This document shows, piece by piece, positions 8,997-18,184 of a stretch of DNA of 64,000 bases. The stretch covers positions 2,995,741 through 3,059,740 of the forward strand of contig NZ_CP110848.1 of the NCBI RefSeq assembly GCF_026240635.1. The letters are read 5' to 3'. Position numbers and translations under genes: made by a program. Position 1 is the first letter of the stretch, and each line of letters opens with the position of its first letter. The stretch comes from Trichothermofontia sichuanensis B231. Lineage in GTDB: Bacteria; Cyanobacteriota; Cyanobacteriia; B231. Below the pieces are notes generated by a model, which made no database searches, was not told the origin of the DNA, and was given only the letters and a program-made list of their open reading frames with translations.

Positions 8997-8997
8997 T

Positions 8998-9876
8998 ATG
9001 CAATTAGTATCGGTAATTATTCCAGCCTATCGAGCGCAAGCTACCATTCAGCGTGCTGTCAATAGTCTACTGGCCCAGACCTATCCCCATTGGGAGGCGT
9101 TGATTGTTGCCGATGATGGTGCCGATTATCGTACGTTTTTAGAGTCCCAATTAGTTCGGGACGATCGCATTCACTATCTAGCTACTGGGCAAGTCGGTGC
9201 TGGTTCTTCCCGCGCACGGAATGTGGGGTTGAGTCAGGCCAAGGGGTCAATTGTGGCATTTTTAGATGCCGATGATGAGTTTCTGCCGGATAAGTTGGCC
9301 ACTGTGGTCCCTCTGGTGCAGCAACATCCATTAGTCTCCTGTGCGGTTGCAATTTGTACAGCCAGCGGTGAAAGGCTGCGGGTAGTGGGTCAGGAGACAG
9401 CGGCGGGTCCGGTTAGTACCGCCCGGTATTTTGAGATCAATGTTTCAACGAATAGCATGGTGGTATTGGATCGATCGGTGATTAGCTGTACCTTCGATGA
9501 AGCCCACCGGTTTTCTGATGATCTGGAATTTATGTTCCAATGCTTTGCCTTTATCGGACAGTTCTATCATGTCCCCACTGTTCTGCATAAATACTATAAA
9601 CAACCTCAATCTGTAACTGCGAGTATTAATTCGAGTCACAATGGCAGTGATTTTAATGTTGACTGCATTCGTTTCAAAGAAAAGTTGATCAATCGACTTC
9701 AGACAGGGTACTATACATTCGCTGATCCGACAACGAAAGCGCATCTACTTGATTTCCTAAATCTCTCTATAGAGGCAGAATTCCTACTGGAGAAACGACT
9801 GGCCACGCAACCTAATGCTCTGTTTGAAGAGGCGATCGCCACCCTCGTCACTCAACGACAAATGCAGGGTTTGTAG
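8998..9876 (+). CDS. Family 2 glycosyltransferase
   Basis: This is a 292-residue GT-A fold enzyme. The nucleotide-sugar binding part is visible as VSVIIPAYRAQATIQRAVNS, then IVADDGAD and the metal-binding VAFLDADDEFLPDKL. The second half is less typical, and the protein ends near residue 290 without membrane segments, so it is a soluble or peripheral transferase. The acceptor cannot be inferred. Its codon third positions look more AT-rich than those of neighbouring glgX and treS, which may mean acquisition from elsewhere. It is preceded by a polypyrimidine tract and followed by a family B repeat, so it stands alone between the two glucan loci. Confidence 0.85.
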   Translation: MQLVSVIIPAYRAQATIQRAVNSLLAQTYPHWEALIVADDGADYRTFLESQLVRDDRIHYLATGQVGAGSSRARNVGLSQAKGSIVAFLDADDEFLPDKLATVVPLVQQHPLVSCAVAICTASGERLRVVGQETAAGPVSTARYFEINVSTNSMVVLDRSVISCTFDEAHRFSDDLEFMFQCFAFIGQFYHVPTVLHKYYKQPQSVTASINSSHNGSDFNVDCIRFKEKLINRLQTGYYTFADPTTKAHLLDFLNLSIEAEFLLEKRLATQPNALFEEAIATLVTQRQMQGL

Positions 9877-9915
9877 ACTGTACTCATTTAACCTGAATGA
9901 GCCTCACCCTCTAGT

Positions 9916-10020
9916 TATAGTCATTGCAATTGAGACTGAAACAGCCCCCTCACTCCCAACCCCTCTCCTACAGGGGAAGAGAGGGGCTTAGACATCTCTT
10001 TCTAATCTTAAATAACTATA
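9916..10020. repeat. Intergenic repeat, family B (TATAGTCATT ends)
   Basis: The left end TATAGTCATTGCAATTGAG is followed by ACTGAAACAGCCCCCTCAC and a CCCTCTCCTACAGGGG hairpin. The right end ATCTTAAATAACTATA is inverted relative to the left. It is MITE-like, about 105 bp, between the GT2 stop and treS. Confidence 0.75.
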
Positions 10021-10153
10021 TCTGACAAATTTTTTCTCTCAGGTGAGGAGAGAGAAGAGAGGAAAACGAACGGAGGTAGTCGCTCAGTTTCCCTCGCTTC
10101 TGACTCCTCTATCCTCACTCCTAAATCTCTGGGACCTGCAGCCCTCACGTATC

Positions 10154-13100
10154 CTAACCGAATGAATCCAGCAGTTGCAGAATTCGGTGTAGTGAAATCT
10201 CAATCCATTGGGGTTTACTGCCCAGGGCATAGCCCAACTCATGCACGGCCTTTTCTAGCAAATAGGCATCCAAAAGCACCTGTAACTCCTGTTGGGTTTT
10301 CGCGATAAATGACGCTTCGCCGGTCAAGCTTAAATAGGCATTAAGAAAGGCCACACTGGTCCAGCTATACCAGAACTGTGCCCACTGCTCCATCAATGGT
10401 AACCGGTCAGGACGGATAATCCCACTTTCAACCTCCTGGCGTAGGGCGGTTTGCACCACAAAACTGAAGGATTGCAGCATCCCGGCAATGTCCCGTAGCG
10501 GCGATCGCTTCATCCGGCGTTCATTGAGCGGACGGCTGCGTTCCCCTTCAAAATCGACAATGACAAAATCTTTGCCCGTATAGAGTACCTGACCCAGGTG
10601 ATAATCCCCGTGGCAACGAATGCGGGTGGCCTGGATCGGCTGGTTCAGTACCGCACCAAAGCGCCCCATCAATTGATCTCGACGGTTTAGGACGCTTTGG
10701 GCCAGTGGTTGTAACTCGGGTGGCAGGTAGGGTAGTTGCTTCTTCAAGGTAAGTAGCGTTTGCCCCGCCAGATTGCGCATGTATTGGTAAATCGATCGCT
10801 GATAGAACGACGTAAACGCCTCCGGGGCAAAGCTAGAATTCTCCGCATCCGACGCCAGCATCAGGTGCAATTCGGCAGTCCGTTGCCCCAGCAGTTCTGC
10901 GGCCCCCAAGTAGGCCCCTAGGAGTTCATAGGCACGGGTAGGGATTGGCTCCATCAGGGTTTGGAGGAGGGGAGCCATTGGCAGCAGGACTTCACTCACC
11001 GCCTCTGCCTGCACCATCACCTGTTCAAAATAATCCCGCAGGACATCCAGGGTGTAGGCCCAGGCATCACGGGTATCGGGGATATAGCGTTGCAAAATGC
11101 CTAGGGCGATCGGCTCGCTCCCTTTGCTGCGGTATTCGAGGAAACCAGCTACGGGGGATAGGTGTTCCGGCAGGGCGGCATGGGTTGCTAGACTTCGCTG
11201 CGTGAGGAACGTCCCCATTTCCACCTCCGGATTGATGCCCGGTTCCACCTTGCGGAAGAGCTTAAAGAACATACAATCGCCATAGACGATCGCCGAGTCG
11301 GTCTGGGCACCTTTGTAGAGATGGGGATCGGTCGTGGTTGCCGTGGCCCGCAATTGCTCAAAGACCCCATTAATCGGCACTGCGACTACCTCGCCCTGAG
11401 CGCCGCTATAGCGCTGACTCTGGGCGATCGCCTGCCAGGGAAAGGCGAGGAAACCAGGGGCCTCAAAGGCATCAAAGAGAATCCCCCGGTCTTCCGTGCC
11501 CTGCACCTGAAGTTGGGCGATCGCGTGTTCGTGGGGGATAGCCATTGGCTCCTCCTTGCCACGGGGTTCATAGGCCAGGGGCAGGACATAAAACTCGGCA
11601 CTGCCTTCGGTATAGTCCACCTGAATCAAAGTGAGGTAGTAGAGCGGTGGGGTCGGCTCAGCCGTGGGGGCGGATAGGCCCCGGTTTTCCCCGGTTTTGG
11701 GATGCGGGTGAACGGGGCTACAGGGAATCACATCCTGGATTTGCACCGCCTGGATGACCCGCGACTTGCCATTAAACCAATAGCAGGTGAGTAGATAGGC
11801 AGGTAATAAGCTTTGTAAGGCTGCCTTTGCCTCGGCTTGGGAAAAGACACTTTCCCAGCTTCGCGTCACCGTCAGGGTCGGCACCTGGGCAACGGGGCGG
11901 GGCGTCTGGATGGGACTATCCTGGAGTTGCAGGGTAAACCAGTAGAAGGAATGGGGTCCCAGGCTGAGGAAATAGGGGGATTCGGTAATGGGTGGAAATT
12001 TAGTGCGGCCAAAAATTTCTACCGGCACCATGCCATTAAAGGCAGATAAGTCTAACTCGACGGTCTGCACAAACCGCGAGAGGTTGGCCACAACTAGAAT
12101 ATGTTCGGTGCCGTAGGTGCGGGTAAAGGCTATGACTTTGCGATTTTCCGGATACAGAAATTCAAAGGTCCCCCGGCCAAAGGCACGGTAGCGGGCACGA
12201 ATCGCCAGGATGCGCTTCATCCACCACCACAGGGAATTAGGATTAGCCCGCTGGGCTTCCACATTCACCGATTCGTAGTGGTATTCCGGATCGACGATCG
12301 GCGGGGCATATAACCGTTGGGGATTACCGCGGCTGAACCCGGCATTGCGATCGCTGCTCCACTGCATTGGTGTGCGCACCCCATTGCGATCACCCAGGTA
12401 GATATTATCGCCCATGCCAATTTCATCGCCGTAGTACAGCACAGGGGTACCGGGTAGGGAAAGCAGCAGGCTATTCATTAATTCAATCCGTCGCCGATTA
12501 TTACCCATCAATGGCGCGAGTCGGCGGCGAATACCCAGGTTAATCCGGGCCTGGGGGTCTGCTGCGTAGACACGATACATATAATCCCGGTCCTCATCGC
12601 TCACCATTTCCAGGGTCAATTCATCATGGTTGCGCAGGAACAAGGCCCACTGGCAGTTATCAGGAATATGGGGGGTTTGTTGGAGAATATCAATAATGGG
12701 AAAACTATCCTCCATGTGCAACGCCATGAACAGGCGAGGCATCAGGGGAAAATGAAAATTCATGTGACATTCATCCCCCTGGCCGTAATAAGCCGCTGCA
12801 TCCTCTGGCCACTGGTTGGCCTCCGCCAGCAACATTCGATTACGGAAGTGGGTGTCAATATGCTGCCGCAGACGCTTGAGAAAGGCGTGGGTTTCCGGTA
12901 AATTTTCGCAGTTTGTATTTTCCCGTTCATAGAGGTAGGGAACCGCATCCAGCCGTAGCCCATCCACCCCCATGCCAAGCCAGAAATCAACGACCTCGAA
13001 GATAGCCGATTTTAGTTCCGGGTGGTTGTAGTTCAGATCCGGTTGATGGGAATAAAACCGATGCCAGTAGTAGGCTTGGGCGATCGGGTCCCAGGCCCAG

Positions 13101-13570
13101 TTGGAGGTCTCAAAATCCTTGAAGATAATCCGGGCCTCTGCATACTTCTGGGGGGTATCACTCCAGACATAAAAATCCCGCTCCGAGCTACCGGCGGGGG
13201 CACGCCGGGCACGCTGAAACCACGGATGTTGATCCGAAGTGTGGTTAACAATGAGTTCAATAATGACCCGAATACCGCGATCGTGGGCTGCATCCAGGAA
13301 GGTTTGAAAATCCTCTAGGGTACCGTAGAGAGGATGGACGTTGGTGTAATCGGCGATATCGTAGCCATCATCCTTGAGTGGGGAGGGGAAAAACGGTAGA
13401 ATCCAGACGGCTGTGATGCCCAAATCGCGTAAATAGTCTAAGCGTTCCGTGAGACCTCGAAAGTCACCGACCCCGTCGCCATCACTGTCGCTAAAGGCAC
13501 GCACAGGAACTTCGTAGATCACGGCATCCTTAAACCACAGTGGATCATCACTTAACGCTTGATGTTGCAT
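10154..13570 (-). CDS. treS: Maltose alpha-D-glucosyltransferase (trehalose synthase) fused to maltokinase
   Basis: This 1138-residue bifunctional protein has two parts. Residues 1-560 or so form a GH13 trehalose synthase: KDAVIYEVPVRAFSDSDGDG, VDGLRLDAVPYLYERE (nucleophile Asp), LLAEANQWPED (Glu) and LRNHDELTLEMV (Asp). Residues about 600-1138 form a maltokinase-like domain with the kinase loop RIRCHGDYHLGQVLY and VIVDFEGERSRP. TreS interconverts maltose and trehalose, and Mak phosphorylates maltose to maltose-1-phosphate, the donor for GlgE. No glgE is in the window. The ATG at 13570 was chosen over the TTG at 13582. It is divergently transcribed from malQ, so the two probably share a control region. 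Confidence 0.94.
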   Translation of the reverse strand: MQHQALSDDPLWFKDAVIYEVPVRAFSDSDGDGVGDFRGLTERLDYLRDLGITAVWILPFFPSPLKDDGYDIADYTNVHPLYGTLEDFQTFLDAAHDRGIRVIIELIVNHTSDQHPWFQRARRAPAGSSERDFYVWSDTPQKYAEARIIFKDFETSNWAWDPIAQAYYWHRFYSHQPDLNYNHPELKSAIFEVVDFWLGMGVDGLRLDAVPYLYERENTNCENLPETHAFLKRLRQHIDTHFRNRMLLAEANQWPEDAAAYYGQGDECHMNFHFPLMPRLFMALHMEDSFPIIDILQQTPHIPDNCQWALFLRNHDELTLEMVSDEDRDYMYRVYAADPQARINLGIRRRLAPLMGNNRRRIELMNSLLLSLPGTPVLYYGDEIGMGDNIYLGDRNGVRTPMQWSSDRNAGFSRGNPQRLYAPPIVDPEYHYESVNVEAQRANPNSLWWWMKRILAIRARYRAFGRGTFEFLYPENRKVIAFTRTYGTEHILVVANLSRFVQTVELDLSAFNGMVPVEIFGRTKFPPITESPYFLSLGPHSFYWFTLQLQDSPIQTPRPVAQVPTLTVTRSWESVFSQAEAKAALQSLLPAYLLTCYWFNGKSRVIQAVQIQDVIPCSPVHPHPKTGENRGLSAPTAEPTPPLYYLTLIQVDYTEGSAEFYVLPLAYEPRGKEEPMAIPHEHAIAQLQVQGTEDRGILFDAFEAPGFLAFPWQAIAQSQRYSGAQGEVVAVPINGVFEQLRATATTTDPHLYKGAQTDSAIVYGDCMFFKLFRKVEPGINPEVEMGTFLTQRSLATHAALPEHLSPVAGFLEYRSKGSEPIALGILQRYIPDTRDAWAYTLDVLRDYFEQVMVQAEAVSEVLLPMAPLLQTLMEPIPTRAYELLGAYLGAAELLGQRTAELHLMLASDAENSSFAPEAFTSFYQRSIYQYMRNLAGQTLLTLKKQLPYLPPELQPLAQSVLNRRDQLMGRFGAVLNQPIQATRIRCHGDYHLGQVLYTGKDFVIVDFEGERSRPLNERRMKRSPLRDIAGMLQSFSFVVQTALRQEVESGIIRPDRLPLMEQWAQFWYSWTSVAFLNAYLSLTGEASFIAKTQQELQVLLDAYLLEKAVHELGYALGSKPQWIEISLHRILQLLDSFG

Positions 13571-13717
13571 AACTTCTTCCAACGCCTACGCGGCTCTGAC
13601 AAAGCAACTGCCCCCCAGGGTAACAGTTCTGATCCGGCTGCACCAACCTCGTCCCCCCGTTCGTCGGCCCCAACGGCGCAAGCCCGCGCTCAGCAGACCA
13701 AGCGGCAGTACCAGGGC

Positions 13718-15244
13718 ATGACTTTTCCCCGCAGTAGTGGGGTGTTGTTGCACCCGACCTGTTTGCCCAGTGCCCACGGGATTGGGGATTTGGGGGGCGG
13801 AGCCTACGAGTTTGTCAATTTCCTGGAACGCAGCGGTCAGAGGCTCTGGCAGATTTTGCCCCTGGGACCAACGGGCTATGAGCATTCGCCCTACATTATG
13901 AATTTCAGCACCTTTGCCGGTAACCCGTTGCTGATCTCCCTGGAGCAGTTGGCCGATGCGGGCCTGTTACGCCACGATGAACTGGCCCCGATCGCGGCGA
14001 ATCCGGACCTGCCTGCCGATCGCATTGACTTCGATCGCGTCATTGCCCACAAAACCCCCTACTTGGAGCGGGCCTTTCACACCTTTGAGCAACGGCTAGC
14101 GGCACAGGCTGATCCTGACTTTGAGCAATTCTGCCAAACCCAAGCCTACTGGCTGGACGACTATGCCCTATTCATGGCGCTGCTGGATGCCCAACCGGGC
14201 ACGACCTGGAATCAGTGGGAACCGGCGATCGCCCGTCGTAATCCTAAGGCACTGGCCCAACAGCGAGAGCTTCACCGCGATCGCATTCGCTATCACCAAT
14301 TCCTGCAATTTCAATTTTTCCGGCAGTGGGCCAACCTGCGGGCCTATGCCAATCAGCGTAATATCAAAATCATTGGCGATATTTCCATCTATGTGTGCTA
14401 CAACAGCGCCGACGTGTGGCAACAGCCGGATATTTTTGAACTGGACAGCAAAACCCTGGAACCGAAATATATTGCGGGTGTGCCACCGGATTACTTCAGT
14501 GAAACGGGGCAGTTGTGGGGCAATCCGGTTTATAACTGGAATCGCTTAAAAGCCACCCGCTTTGATTGGTGGCTCAAGCGGTTTGAAGCAACCCTGCAAT
14601 ATGTGGATTGGGTCCGCATCGATCATTTCCGGGGCTTTGAAGCCTTCTGGCGAGTCCCAGCGGGCGAGAAGACAGCAATTAAGGGAAAATGGATTCCAGC
14701 CCCGGGGGAAGAATTTTTTGCGGCACTCTACGATCGCTTTGGCCAACTACCGGTCCTTGCCGAAGATTTGGGGGTCATTACCCCACCGGTAGAAGCCCTG
14801 CGGGATCAGTTTGGCCTGCCGGGAATGCGTATTCTTCTGTTTGCCTTTGGCGGGGGTAGCGATAACCCCTATCTGCCTCATAATTATGTGCGCAATTGCC
14901 TAGTGTATACGGGCACCCATGATAACGACACCACCGTGGGTTGGTGGCAAGAGAAGGCAACCCCAACCGAGAAGCAATTCGTTGCCGATTATCTGGGCTA
15001 TCGTTCCCCCGATGAGATTCATGAGATTCATTGGGATTTAATCCGCACAGCTTTAAGCTCGATCGCGGATCTGGCGATTATCCCCCTGCAAGACCTGTTG
15101 GGTTTGGATAATCGGGCACGCACGAATGATCCTAGTGTGAACGAGGGCAACTGGCGCTGGCGCTATCTCGATTCCGGAGTGTTGCACCCCGGGCTAAGCG
15201 AGCGGCTATTGGAACTGACCCGCACCTTTGGGCGGTGTCGTTGA
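13718..15244 (+). CDS. malQ: 4-alpha-glucanotransferase (amylomaltase)
   Basis: This 508-residue GH77 enzyme transfers malto-oligosaccharide segments between acceptors. Motifs: RSSGVLLHPTCLPS at the N-terminus, DWVRIDHFRGFEAFW (nucleophile Asp), PVLAEDLGVITPPVEALR (acid/base Glu) and YTGTHDNDTTVGWW. The ATG at 13718 gives the usual family start. An in-frame upstream ATG at 13562 would add a 52-residue low-complexity Ser/Ala/Pro segment overlapping the treS start by 9 bp, and is less likely but not excluded. With TreS-Mak and GlgX it covers breakdown and reshuffling of glycogen-derived glucans. Confidence 0.94.
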   Translation: MTFPRSSGVLLHPTCLPSAHGIGDLGGGAYEFVNFLERSGQRLWQILPLGPTGYEHSPYIMNFSTFAGNPLLISLEQLADAGLLRHDELAPIAANPDLPADRIDFDRVIAHKTPYLERAFHTFEQRLAAQADPDFEQFCQTQAYWLDDYALFMALLDAQPGTTWNQWEPAIARRNPKALAQQRELHRDRIRYHQFLQFQFFRQWANLRAYANQRNIKIIGDISIYVCYNSADVWQQPDIFELDSKTLEPKYIAGVPPDYFSETGQLWGNPVYNWNRLKATRFDWWLKRFEATLQYVDWVRIDHFRGFEAFWRVPAGEKTAIKGKWIPAPGEEFFAALYDRFGQLPVLAEDLGVITPPVEALRDQFGLPGMRILLFAFGGGSDNPYLPHNYVRNCLVYTGTHDNDTTVGWWQEKATPTEKQFVADYLGYRSPDEIHEIHWDLIRTALSSIADLAIIPLQDLLGLDNRARTNDPSVNEGNWRWRYLDSGVLHPGLSERLLELTRTFGRCR

Positions 15245-15445
15245 AATTGATGATTGAGAGGAGTAAGAAGTGAGAGAAACTGAGCAACTATCACCGTTGG
15301 CTTTCCTCGGGTCTTTCTCCTTACGTGAGGAGAAAAGATGGGTCAGCCAACCAGGGGAGGCGGGTCTTCAGTGTTAACAATACCCACTTAACTAAGCTGT
15401 GGCGAACAGCAAAGGCGATCGTTTTCTTTAACCCAATCATGATTG

Positions 15446-15548
15446 TATAGTCATTGCCATTTAGGCTGAAACAGCCCCCTCACCCCCAACCCCTCTCCCA
15501 CAGGGAGAGAGGAGCTTAGACATCTCTTTCTAATCTGAAATAACTATA
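15446..15548. repeat. Intergenic repeat, family B
   Basis: TATAGTCATTGCCATTTAG at the left and CTGAAATAACTATA at the right frame a CCCCTCTCCCACAGGGAGAG core. The element is nearly identical in design to the copy at 9916-10020. It lies in the 306-bp gap between malQ and the recombinase-like gene and ends just before the latter's stop codon. Confidence 0.78.
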
Positions 15549-15550
15549 AT

Positions 15551-16900
15551 CTAAAAAATAAATACTAGGCGTATTTGCCAGGCTTCAGAGGATAAACGAT
15601 CTGACAAGACATGATTGGAACGAATAATTTGGATCTGCTGAATAAACTCCCGTAGATAAAACCGACGTTCCACTTCTGACAAATCCAACCAGAATTGGGG
15701 CAAAGAAACGGTCTGGGCGATCGTGGTTAAATTAGGAGGCGGCAACTGAGCTTGCTGCATTTGTAAGGTAGCCAATTCATTACGGACTTTATAGGCCCGA
15801 AGAGCAGCGGTTTCCTCATCCAAAATTCCCTGCATAACCAGGCTAGGCAGTTGAGCCAAAATAGCCTGCTTCTGGGATTGGGCTGTGGTTAACTGCTGTC
15901 GCATTTGCTCCAGGCCGGCATTACTTAAACCCGCTACCGCGACCGGTAACTCTTGACAAACCGCTGCGATCGTCTTTTCCAATACCTGTTCATAACGCAA
16001 GCTAGGACAGTGGGGACGATGGGGACAGGCCGCTGGCCGGAGGTATACGTATGTCTGCGCCCGTCGCGGGGCAGTTACCTGTACAGTGCGGAATGGGCAC
16101 TGGCACTCCCCGCAGAAGACTAACCCTGCCAGCGATCGCGGCGCACTGGCCGTGCGGGGGGGAAGGCGACGGTTGCGACGCAACAGGCGATCGACTTGGG
16201 CTGCCTCCTCCCGCGAGAGCAAAGCGGGATGGGTGTCTGGGATAATTTCGCCTTGACGATAGGCGAGATCACCTCGGTAGACAGGATGGGTGAGCCAACG
16301 TCGGCCTGTGGAAACGGCAATGCGCTTGCCATATTTTTGCTGGAGATATCGTACTGCTCGGCGTAGAGAACCGTAGAGCAAAAACTGCTCAAAAAAGTCC
16401 TTGACCACGGGTGCTGTCGCCCGATCAACTACGTAACGGTCCTTCCTCCGGCGATAACCGTAGGGGGCTTTCCCAGGGGGGGGAATTGCCTGGAGCCGAT
16501 TGCGGGCATGACCCCGTTGGATGGCTTGGCCATGAACTTGGGGAGGATCGGCGGCAAGGGATCGCAACACCTCGGCGGGACTCAGGGGAACCCCTGTGGG
16601 TACACCATTGGGTGGAACGGCGGCCAGCGAACAGATTTGCACCCCCAGCTGGTGGAGTTGCCAACAACACTCACTAATCGCAGTCACGGTATCCCCCAAA
16701 TCCTTAAGGCGACGCAACACTAACAGAGTAATGCTTCCCGTATGGCAGTCCTGTAATAACTGCGCTAGTTGAGTACGATCGCCCCGATCCCAATAGATGC
16801 GATCAAGCGGTTGTCCCCAGGCGATCGGTGTAACGTCTGGCTCCAGCAAGGGATCTTGATAAACATAGGCAACAACAGAGACAGGAGGGGAAAGCGCCAC
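15551..16900 (-). CDS. Serine-recombinase-like protein lacking catalytic residues
   Basis: This 449-residue protein has the layout of a large serine recombinase. It has an N-terminal resolvase-like domain (1-130) and a Recombinase DNA-binding domain (about 140-250; GKAPYGYRRRKDRYVVD, HPVYRGDLAYRQGEI). A zinc ribbon (FCGECQCPF ... CPHRPHC) follows at about 260-300, then a C-terminal coiled coil. The resolvase motif that normally reads Y-A-R-V-S is AYVYQDP, so the Arg and nucleophilic Ser are absent. The helix that normally reads L-D-R-L-G-R is RLKDLGD, so both active-site arginines are replaced by Asp. It therefore cannot catalyse strand exchange in the known way, although DNA binding looks intact. 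It resembles XisF-type cyanobacterial recombinases in layout. It is a singleton between repeats and shows no frameshift, so it is maintained rather than decaying. Confidence 0.82.
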   Translation of the reverse strand: MALSPPVSVVAYVYQDPLLEPDVTPIAWGQPLDRIYWDRGDRTQLAQLLQDCHTGSITLLVLRRLKDLGDTVTAISECCWQLHQLGVQICSLAAVPPNGVPTGVPLSPAEVLRSLAADPPQVHGQAIQRGHARNRLQAIPPPGKAPYGYRRRKDRYVVDRATAPVVKDFFEQFLLYGSLRRAVRYLQQKYGKRIAVSTGRRWLTHPVYRGDLAYRQGEIIPDTHPALLSREEAAQVDRLLRRNRRLPPRTASAPRSLAGLVFCGECQCPFRTVQVTAPRRAQTYVYLRPAACPHRPHCPSLRYEQVLEKTIAAVCQELPVAVAGLSNAGLEQMRQQLTTAQSQKQAILAQLPSLVMQGILDEETAALRAYKVRNELATLQMQQAQLPPPNLTTIAQTVSLPQFWLDLSEVERRFYLREFIQQIQIIRSNHVLSDRLSSEAWQIRLVFIF

Positions 16901-17141
16901 GATACCGGTTACTTTACTGAGAGTGAGGGACTGGGATTAAGGGTGAGGGCATAGGATTAAGTTTGAGCAACCCTAGGGCTAGGTTTGGCCGTCCAGTATG
17001 CCAGAGGATAGGGCCTTCAGCAGGCAATGGGTTGCAGGCAGTAGAGCCGTGGGACCAGAGGAATAGCTCAACAAAGGACCGGGGGCTCTCCTAACAACTG
17101 CTCCTTTGCGCAGTATAGCGATTACCCGAGGTGATGCTGGT

Positions 17142-17370
17142 AAGTTGCTTGACTGCCAAAACTTGAACTGTCCTCACCCCACCACCTCCCCCAGCACAGG
17201 TGAGGTGCTCATCAAGCCAGGGTTCTGGGGTTAAGTCCCTTCGCCCCTGGTGGGAGCAGGAATTTAGGAGTGAGGATAGAGGCGTGAGAAGTGAGGGAAA
17301 CTGAGCGCCTCTCTCCGTTCTCTTTCCTCGCTGCTCACTCCTCACGTCAAAAGATCGGCCAGTCAACCAG
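17142..17370. repeat. Intergenic repeat, family C (TTGACTG ends), composite copy
   Basis: The left end GTTGCTTGACTGCCAAAAC and the right end AGATCGGCCAGTCAACCAG are imperfect inverted copies. The interior holds CCTCACCCCACCACCTCCCC, GTTAAGTCCCTTCGCCCC, and a GAAGTGAGGGAAACTGAGC block also found near 15270 and, inverted, near 10080. It fills much of the gene-free stretch 16901-17527. The remainder shows nothing I can name. Confidence 0.5.
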
Positions 17371-17527
17371 TTCTGGTAAGTATGCTTTAATAGGTTAACT
17401 TAAAGGCTTGATGGGTACGGCATCGCCGATCGCAGGCAGTCTGGTATCGATCGCTGGGCATTGAGCAGTCTTTGAAATGGGTGAATGAGGCGGGTGAACA
17501 CAATCAGAGCCAACCTAGCCGGAGCAA

Positions 17528-17983
17528 ATGATCATCATGCTGGATGTGCTGATTGTCGAAGATGAAGCGATCGTCGCTTGGGGTATCCAAACAATCCTGG
17601 AAAAACAGGGTTATCGCGTGATTGGCATCGTCGCTTCCGGTGAGGAAGCTATTCAACAGGCGATTACCGCCCAACCGGCTGTGGTTGTCATGGACATTCA
17701 TATCCCTGGGGCGATCGATGGCATTGAAGCCGCCCGTACAATTCAGCACCAGTTAGAGATTCCAGTAGTCTTCGTAACGGCCCACACGGATGAGATTACG
17801 GTCGATCGGGCAATGACGATCAGCCCCTTTGGGTACATCGTGAAACCCTTCTTACCAGAACAATTGCAAACAGCCGTTGATCTGGCCATAACGCGCTATC
17901 GGAGTATGAAACAGCTTGAACAGGAGATGCAAGCATTGGAACGCTTGCTGCATGATCCAGTGGCATACGAGGGCAATAAGTAG
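17528..17983 (+). CDS. CheY-like response regulator receiver protein
   Basis: This is a 151-residue single receiver domain. LIVEDEAIVAWGI holds the acidic pocket, VVVMDIHIPGAIDG the phosphoacceptor Asp (residue 56), FVTAHTDE the Thr, and YIVKPFLPEQL the Lys. A short C-terminal tail after residue 125 (EQEMQALERLLHD) is helical, and there is no DNA-binding output domain. Two in-frame ATGs (17528, 17537) are possible. The GGAG at 17521 is 3 nt before the first and 12 nt before the second, so the start is not certain. No cognate kinase is adjacent; two hybrid-type sensors lie at 55 and 62 kb. Confidence 0.88.
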   Translation: MIIMLDVLIVEDEAIVAWGIQTILEKQGYRVIGIVASGEEAIQQAITAQPAVVVMDIHIPGAIDGIEAARTIQHQLEIPVVFVTAHTDEITVDRAMTISPFGYIVKPFLPEQLQTAVDLAITRYRSMKQLEQEMQALERLLHDPVAYEGNK

Positions 17984-18184
17984 ATCAAGCTCACGCAACT
18001 GAACGCTCATCGTTCGTGCTGCATCTGTGCAAACGAATTGCCACCACCTTCAGTCCTACCCGCCTAGCCTACCGCTAACGGAGGTTGGAGCGAGGGAAAC
18101 CCAATCAGTCTCCCTGCTCCTGACTTGGGAGCAGGGGTTAGGGGAAGAGGACCTTTTGGGCCACTGCTCCGGCCAGTAAGGACT

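Noticed and set aside
13562-13717. N-terminal 52-residue extension of MalQ
   Set aside because: The segment is low complexity and overlaps the divergent treS start, whereas ATG 13718 gives the normal family N-terminus. It is kept only as an alternative.
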